Assembly: GCA_016880505.1 (NCBI GenBank)
Contig: JAEHDI010001043.1
Coordinates: forward strand, 1 to 6,176
Direction: 5' to 3'
Length of the DNA stretch: 6,176 nucleotides
DNA from: Bryobacterales bacterium
GTDB taxonomy: Bacteria; Acidobacteriota; Terriglobia; Bryobacterales; Bryobacteraceae
Shown here: one piece after another, positions 5,807 through 6,176 of the stretch
Numbering within the stretch: position 1 is the first letter of the stretch
Layout: each line of letters opens with the position of its first letter
Program-made: the position numbers and the translations under genes
Notes under the pieces: model-generated
Seen by the model: the letters and a program-made list of their open reading frames with translations, nothing else
Databases searched by the model: none
What the model was told of the DNA's origin: nothing

Positions 5807-6176
5807 ATGGCCCCCCTGCCCGCACTGCTCGCGCTCGCTGCGTCGCTACTACAGGCGCCTGCACCTTCTCGCGAGGAACGGCAGTGGCTCCTGGAAGCAC
5901 AGCAGCGTTTCCAGAACCGCCAGTGGGATGAGGCCCGGAGTGCGGCGCTGAAGGCTCTCGAAGCAAACCCGAAGTCTGGAGACGCGGAAACCGTCCTCGG
6001 ACTCGTCGAGACGATGTGGTCCCGTTTTCAAGAGGCCGAAAAGCACTTCCGGAACGCCGCCGCACTCCAGCCCACCAACCCGCGGGTCCACGCCTACTTG
6101 GGCTCCACTTACCTCCAGCAGCAGCGCCTCCCTGAAGCCGGCAAAGCGTTCGAGCGGGTCCTCCAACTTGATCCCG
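5807..6176 (+). CDS. Exported tetratricopeptide-repeat protein, N-terminal part (3' end beyond window)
   Basis: From the ATG the frame stays open for 123 codons to the window edge. Residues 1-17 are hydrophobic (LPALLALAASLLQA) and look like a short signal peptide or anchor, though no Lys or Arg precedes the core. Three consecutive 34-residue TPR units follow at 22-55, 56-89 and 90-123, each ending in x-Pro (NP, QP, DP). They show the helix-turn-helix pattern with conserved Ala and aromatic positions, such as W40 DEA, F74 QEA and L108 PEA. TPR arrays are protein-binding scaffolds, so no enzymatic role follows from this part. Only a poor Shine-Dalgarno-like GAGTGG (5801-5806) precedes the start. 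An upstream in-frame TGA at 5774-5776 limits alternatives to CTG or TTG. Whether a further catalytic or binding domain follows cannot be seen. The gene points the same way as the DUF4091 gene, 87 bp away. Confidence 0.85.
   Translation, partial: MAPLPALLALAASLLQAPAPSREERQWLLEAQQRFQNRQWDEARSAALKALEANPKSGDAETVLGLVETMWSRFQEAEKHFRNAAALQPTNPRVHAYLGSTYLQQQRLPEAGKAFERVLQLDP

Noticed and set aside
5821..6166. Minus-strand open frames of 90-105 codons at the right end
   Set aside because: They oppose the TPR reading frame, which shows three exact 34-residue repeats. The antisense products have no motif.

Overview
The window looks like chromosomal DNA of a GC-rich soil-type bacterium, most likely an acidobacterium of the Solibacter/Bryobacter kind. 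This is an inference from content, not from a marker gene. The clues are a very large Oar-like TonB-dependent receptor with an N-terminal carboxypeptidase-regulatory domain, a Tat-exported Gfo/Idh/MocA dehydrogenase, and a DUF4091/GH123-type secreted protein.

Layout: (1) Bases 1-303, minus strand, hold the first 101 codons of a Tat-signal Gfo/Idh/MocA oxidoreductase; its 3' part lies outside the window. (2) Bases 304-534 are a divergent, AT-rich control region. It has a good sigma70-like promoter facing right (447-476), a weaker one facing left (333-361), and a 9-bp inverted repeat whose arms are centred 52 bp apart. (3) Bases 535-3849, plus strand, encode a 1104-residue outer-membrane TonB-dependent receptor. 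(4) Bases 3859-3903 form a perfect 17-bp intrinsic terminator. (5) Bases 3929-5719, plus strand, encode a 596-residue exported protein with a GH123 N-terminal-like beta domain and a DUF4091 catalytic-type domain. It starts 25 bp after the terminator T-run, behind an excellent Shine-Dalgarno. (6) Bases 5720-5806 are a short gap filled by an unusual 7-nt-periodic TCAGC/GCTGA quasi-palindrome. (7) Bases 5807-6176, plus strand, are the start of an exported TPR protein, cut by the window end after exactly three 34-residue repeats.

Read together, the receptor, the hydrolase-like protein and the exported dehydrogenase look like a small glycan or glycoside acquisition locus: a surface transporter, a periplasmic or secreted glycosidase-like enzyme, and a sugar-type oxidoreductase transcribed divergently. 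The substrate cannot be read from the sequence. I did not find a clearly novel defence, mobile or RNA system. The least explained items are the heptamer quasi-palindrome, the terminator that isolates the hydrolase gene without visible room for a promoter, and the uncharacterised DUF4091 protein itself.
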